Positions 4,060-6,299 of a stretch of 6,299 nt of DNA are shown piece by piece. The position numbers and the translations under genes were made by a program. The stretch is taken from the NCBI GenBank assembly GCA_023417735.1, contig JAEZEK010000229.1, positions 1-6,299 on the forward strand, in the 5' to 3' direction. The notes under the pieces are model-generated. The model saw only the letters and a program-made list of their open reading frames with translations. It did no database searches and was not told the DNA's origin. The DNA is from Pseudomonadota bacterium. Its GTDB lineage: Bacteria > Pseudomonadota > Alphaproteobacteria > Rhizobiales > Afifellaceae. How positions within the stretch are numbered: position 1 is the stretch's first letter; the number at the start of each line of letters is the position of its first letter.

Positions 4060-6296
4060 TGCAGACCAACGACCGGAGCGGAATCTCCCGCCGCGCGGTG
4101 CTCGCCGGGACCGGCGCGCTCGTCGTCGGCTTCTCGATCGCGGGGGCAGCGCTCGCGCAGGACGCGGCGCCCGCCGGCCAACCGGCGCCGCCGAAGCTGC
4201 CCGGCAGCCTGAAGGATTCGCCCCTCCTCGATTCCTGGATAAGGGTCGATGCCGACGGGTCGATCACCGTCTTCACCGGAAAGGTCGAACTCGGGCAGGG
4301 CATCAGGACCGCGCTCATCCAGGTCGCGGCCGAGGAGCTGGAGGTGGAGCCGGGCGAGATCGACCTCGTCACCGCCGATACCGGCCGCACGCCGGACGAG
4401 GGCTTCACCGCGGGCAGCCAGTCGATGCAGAACAGCGGGACGGCGATCCGCAACGCCGCCGCGCAGGTGCGCGAGATCCTGATCGCCCAGGCGGCCGAGC
4501 GCCTCGGCGTTGCGCCGGGCGAACTCCGGGCCGAGGGCAAGGCCATCGTCGCCGCCGACGGCACATCAATCGGCTACGGCGAACTCGTCTCGGATGAGCT
4601 GCTCCATGTCGAGGCGCAGCCGCAATCGCGGCTCAAGGAACCCGGCACGTTCCGCCTGATGGGCCAGTCGCTGCCGCGGGTCGACATCCCGGCCAAGGTG
4701 ACCGGCAACCCGGCCTATGTGCACGATCTCCGGCTCGAGGGCATGGTCCATGCCCGCGTGGTCCGCCCGCCCAGCCAGCAGGCGGAGCTCGTCGAGCTCG
4801 ATTCGAGCGCGGTGGAGGCCATGCCGGGCGTCGTCGCGGTCGTGCGCGACGGCGACTTCCTCGCGGTCGTGGCGGAACGCGAGTTCCAGGCCGTCTCAGC
4901 GATGCGCGCGCTGGCGGCGGCCGCGCAATGGCAGGAGCGCCCGAACCTGCCCGACCAGACGCGGCTGCCGGAGGTGCTGCAATCGCTCGAGCGCGAAGTG
5001 GGCACCGTGGCCGAGGAGGGGCAGCCGGCCTTCTCCGGCCAGGTCTACGAAGCCACGTTCACCCGGCCCTACCAGATGCACGCCTCGATCGGCCCGTCCT
5101 GCGCGGTGGCGGTGATGGGCGACGACGGCATGACGGTGTGGTCGCACACGCAGGGCGTCTATCCGGACCAGCGGGCGATCGCCGAAATGCTCGCCATACC
5201 GCCGGAGCAGGTGCGGGTCATCCACATGGAGGGCTCCGGCTGCTACGGCCACAACGGCGCGGACGACGCGGCGGCCGACGCCGCCATGATCGCGAGCGCT
5301 CTTCCCGGCCGTCCGGTCCGGGTCCAGTGGATGCGCGAGCAGGAGCATGCCTGGGAGCCCTACGGGCCGGCCATGATGATGAAGGTCCGCGCCACGCTCG
5401 GCGAGGACGGCCGCGTCCGCGACTGGGCCTACGATCTATGGAGCAACGTGCATTCGACGCGCCCGGGCGGCGCGGCCTCGCTGCTCGCCGCGCGCCACCG
5501 GCAGGATGCCGTCACGCCGCCGCCGGCGCGGCTCAACATTAGCCAGGCCGGCAACGGCGACCGCAATTCGAACCCGCTCTACGTGTTCCCGAACAAGCGC
5601 GTGCTCTGGCATTTCCTGCCCGACATGCCGCTCCGCGTCTCGGCGCTCCGGGCGCTCGGCGCCTATGCCAACGTGTTCGCGATCGAGAGCTTCATGGACG
5701 ACCTCGCGCTGGCGGCGGAGGCCGACCCGGTCGAGTTCCGGCTGCGCCACCTCGACGATCCGCGGGCGCGGGACGTCGTGACGCTCGCCGCCGAGCGCTT
5801 CGGCTGGGACGGTTGGCAGAAGCAGCCCGGCCGGGGACGCGGCTTCGCCTTCGCGAAGTACAAGAACCTCGCCGCCTATTTCGCGCTGGCGCTCGAGGCC
5901 GAGGTCGAGCCGGAAACGGGCAGGGTCCGCGTCGTGCGCGCCGTCGGCGCCATCGACAGCGGCGAGATCGTCAATCCGGACGGGATCAGGAACCAGACGG
6001 AAGGCGGCATCCTGCAGGCGATCAGCTGGACGCTCTACGAGGCGGTCACCTTCGACGACACGCGGATCACCAGCGTGGACTGGGCGAGCTACCCGATCCT
6101 GCGCTTCCGGAGCGTGCCGGAAAGCGTCGAGGTCCACATCGTCGAGCGGCCGGGCGAGGCGTTCCTCGGCACCGGCGAGGCGGCGCAGGGGCCGGTGGCG
6201 GCGGCCGTCGCCAACGCCGTGCGCGACGCGATCGGCGCGCGGATCCACGACTTGCCGCTCAGCCGCCAGCGCGTGAAGCAGGCGACCGGGGTGTAG
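4056..6296 (+). CDS. Molybdopterin-binding large subunit, IorB/aldehyde dehydrogenase type, with Tat signal
   Basis: A complete protein of 746 residues, about normal for this branch. Residues 1-34 are a Tat signal: SRRAVL (11-16), a hydrophobic stretch and ALA before Gln35. VELGQG (77-82) is the cofactor motif equivalent to the MGQG of xanthine oxidase, but here it precedes the a/b hammerhead domain (about 208-300). GSGCYGHNGADD (394 on) is another cofactor-contacting segment. GTGEAAQGP holds Glu708, the counterpart of the catalytic base Glu in xanthine oxidase. The enzyme should oxidise an aldehyde or hydroxylate an N-heterocycle in the periplasm, passing electrons to the Fe-S subunit; the substrate is undecided. 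Two adjacent in-frame ATGs (4056 and 4059) are possible. The first gives a 4-base ATGA overlap with the upstream stop, the second an 8-base spacing from GGAGG (4046-4050). The stop TAG lies three bases before the window edge, so accessory genes downstream cannot be seen. Confidence 0.94.
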   Translation: MMQTNDRSGISRRAVLAGTGALVVGFSIAGAALAQDAAPAGQPAPPKLPGSLKDSPLLDSWIRVDADGSITVFTGKVELGQGIRTALIQVAAEELEVEPGEIDLVTADTGRTPDEGFTAGSQSMQNSGTAIRNAAAQVREILIAQAAERLGVAPGELRAEGKAIVAADGTSIGYGELVSDELLHVEAQPQSRLKEPGTFRLMGQSLPRVDIPAKVTGNPAYVHDLRLEGMVHARVVRPPSQQAELVELDSSAVEAMPGVVAVVRDGDFLAVVAEREFQAVSAMRALAAAAQWQERPNLPDQTRLPEVLQSLEREVGTVAEEGQPAFSGQVYEATFTRPYQMHASIGPSCAVAVMGDDGMTVWSHTQGVYPDQRAIAEMLAIPPEQVRVIHMEGSGCYGHNGADDAAADAAMIASALPGRPVRVQWMREQEHAWEPYGPAMMMKVRATLGEDGRVRDWAYDLWSNVHSTRPGGAASLLAARHRQDAVTPPPARLNISQAGNGDRNSNPLYVFPNKRVLWHFLPDMPLRVSALRALGAYANVFAIESFMDDLALAAEADPVEFRLRHLDDPRARDVVTLAAERFGWDGWQKQPGRGRGFAFAKYKNLAAYFALALEAEVEPETGRVRVVRAVGAIDSGEIVNPDGIRNQTEGGILQAISWTLYEAVTFDDTRITSVDWASYPILRFRSVPESVEVHIVERPGEAFLGTGEAAQGPVAAAVANAVRDAIGARIHDLPLSRQRVKQATGV

Positions 6297-6299
6297 CGG

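Noticed and set aside
2170..6296. Naming the operon as nicotinate dehydrogenase or isoquinoline oxidoreductase
   Set aside because: The family branch is clear, but substrate specificity cannot be read from the motifs, and no neighbouring catabolic gene supports either name.
1..6299. CRISPR arrays, tRNA or rRNA genes, insertion sequences, transposases, phage genes
   Set aside because: No regularly spaced repeats, no tRNA-like cloverleaf, no transposase or integrase motifs, and no terminal inverted repeats framing a coding segment were found. The palindromes at 494-703 are irregular in spacing and sequence, so they are not a CRISPR array.

Overview
The window is very GC-rich with strong G/C third-position bias. 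It looks like an alphaproteobacterial chromosome, probably Hyphomicrobiales (Rhizobiales)-like. Supporting signs are an exact EcfG-type general-stress promoter (a sigma system confined to alphaproteobacteria), GC-rich palindromes in an intergenic gap, and gene families common in that group. The genus cannot be named from the sequence.

Left part (1-1301, minus strand): a Rnk-type nucleoside diphosphate kinase regulator (GreA/GreB C-terminal fold) runs off the left edge, losing only its last few residues. A 308-base gap full of inverted repeats follows (397-704). Next is a secreted L,D-transpeptidase (YkuD family) with a terminator-like hairpin just after its stop codon.

Middle (1302-2169): a 253-base divergent promoter region separates the L,D-transpeptidase from a plus-strand YciE/YciF (DUF892) ferritin-like protein. 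The latter has an exact GGAAC-N16-CGTT promoter 41 bases before its start and a strong GGAGGAG ribosome site. A 10-bp GC hairpin with a short T run closes this unit.

Right part (2170-6296, plus strand): a tightly packed three-gene operon encodes a periplasmic, membrane-linked molybdenum hydroxylase. It consists of a triheme cytochrome c (TTG start), a small two-[2Fe-2S] subunit and a large molybdopterin-binding subunit with a Tat signal. This is the IorAB/acetic-acid-bacteria aldehyde dehydrogenase branch of the xanthine oxidase family. No FAD subunit lies within the operon as seen, so electrons should pass from Mo through the two Fe-S clusters to the cytochrome hemes and then to the respiratory chain. 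The substrate (an aldehyde or N-heterocycle) cannot be read from the sequence.

I see no strong evidence for a wholly new system. The points most worth a second look are the EcfG promoter on the ferritin-like gene and its weaker look-alikes before the oxidase operon and rnk, the missing methionine ligand in the first heme domain, the permuted large subunit, and the palindrome cluster at 494-703.
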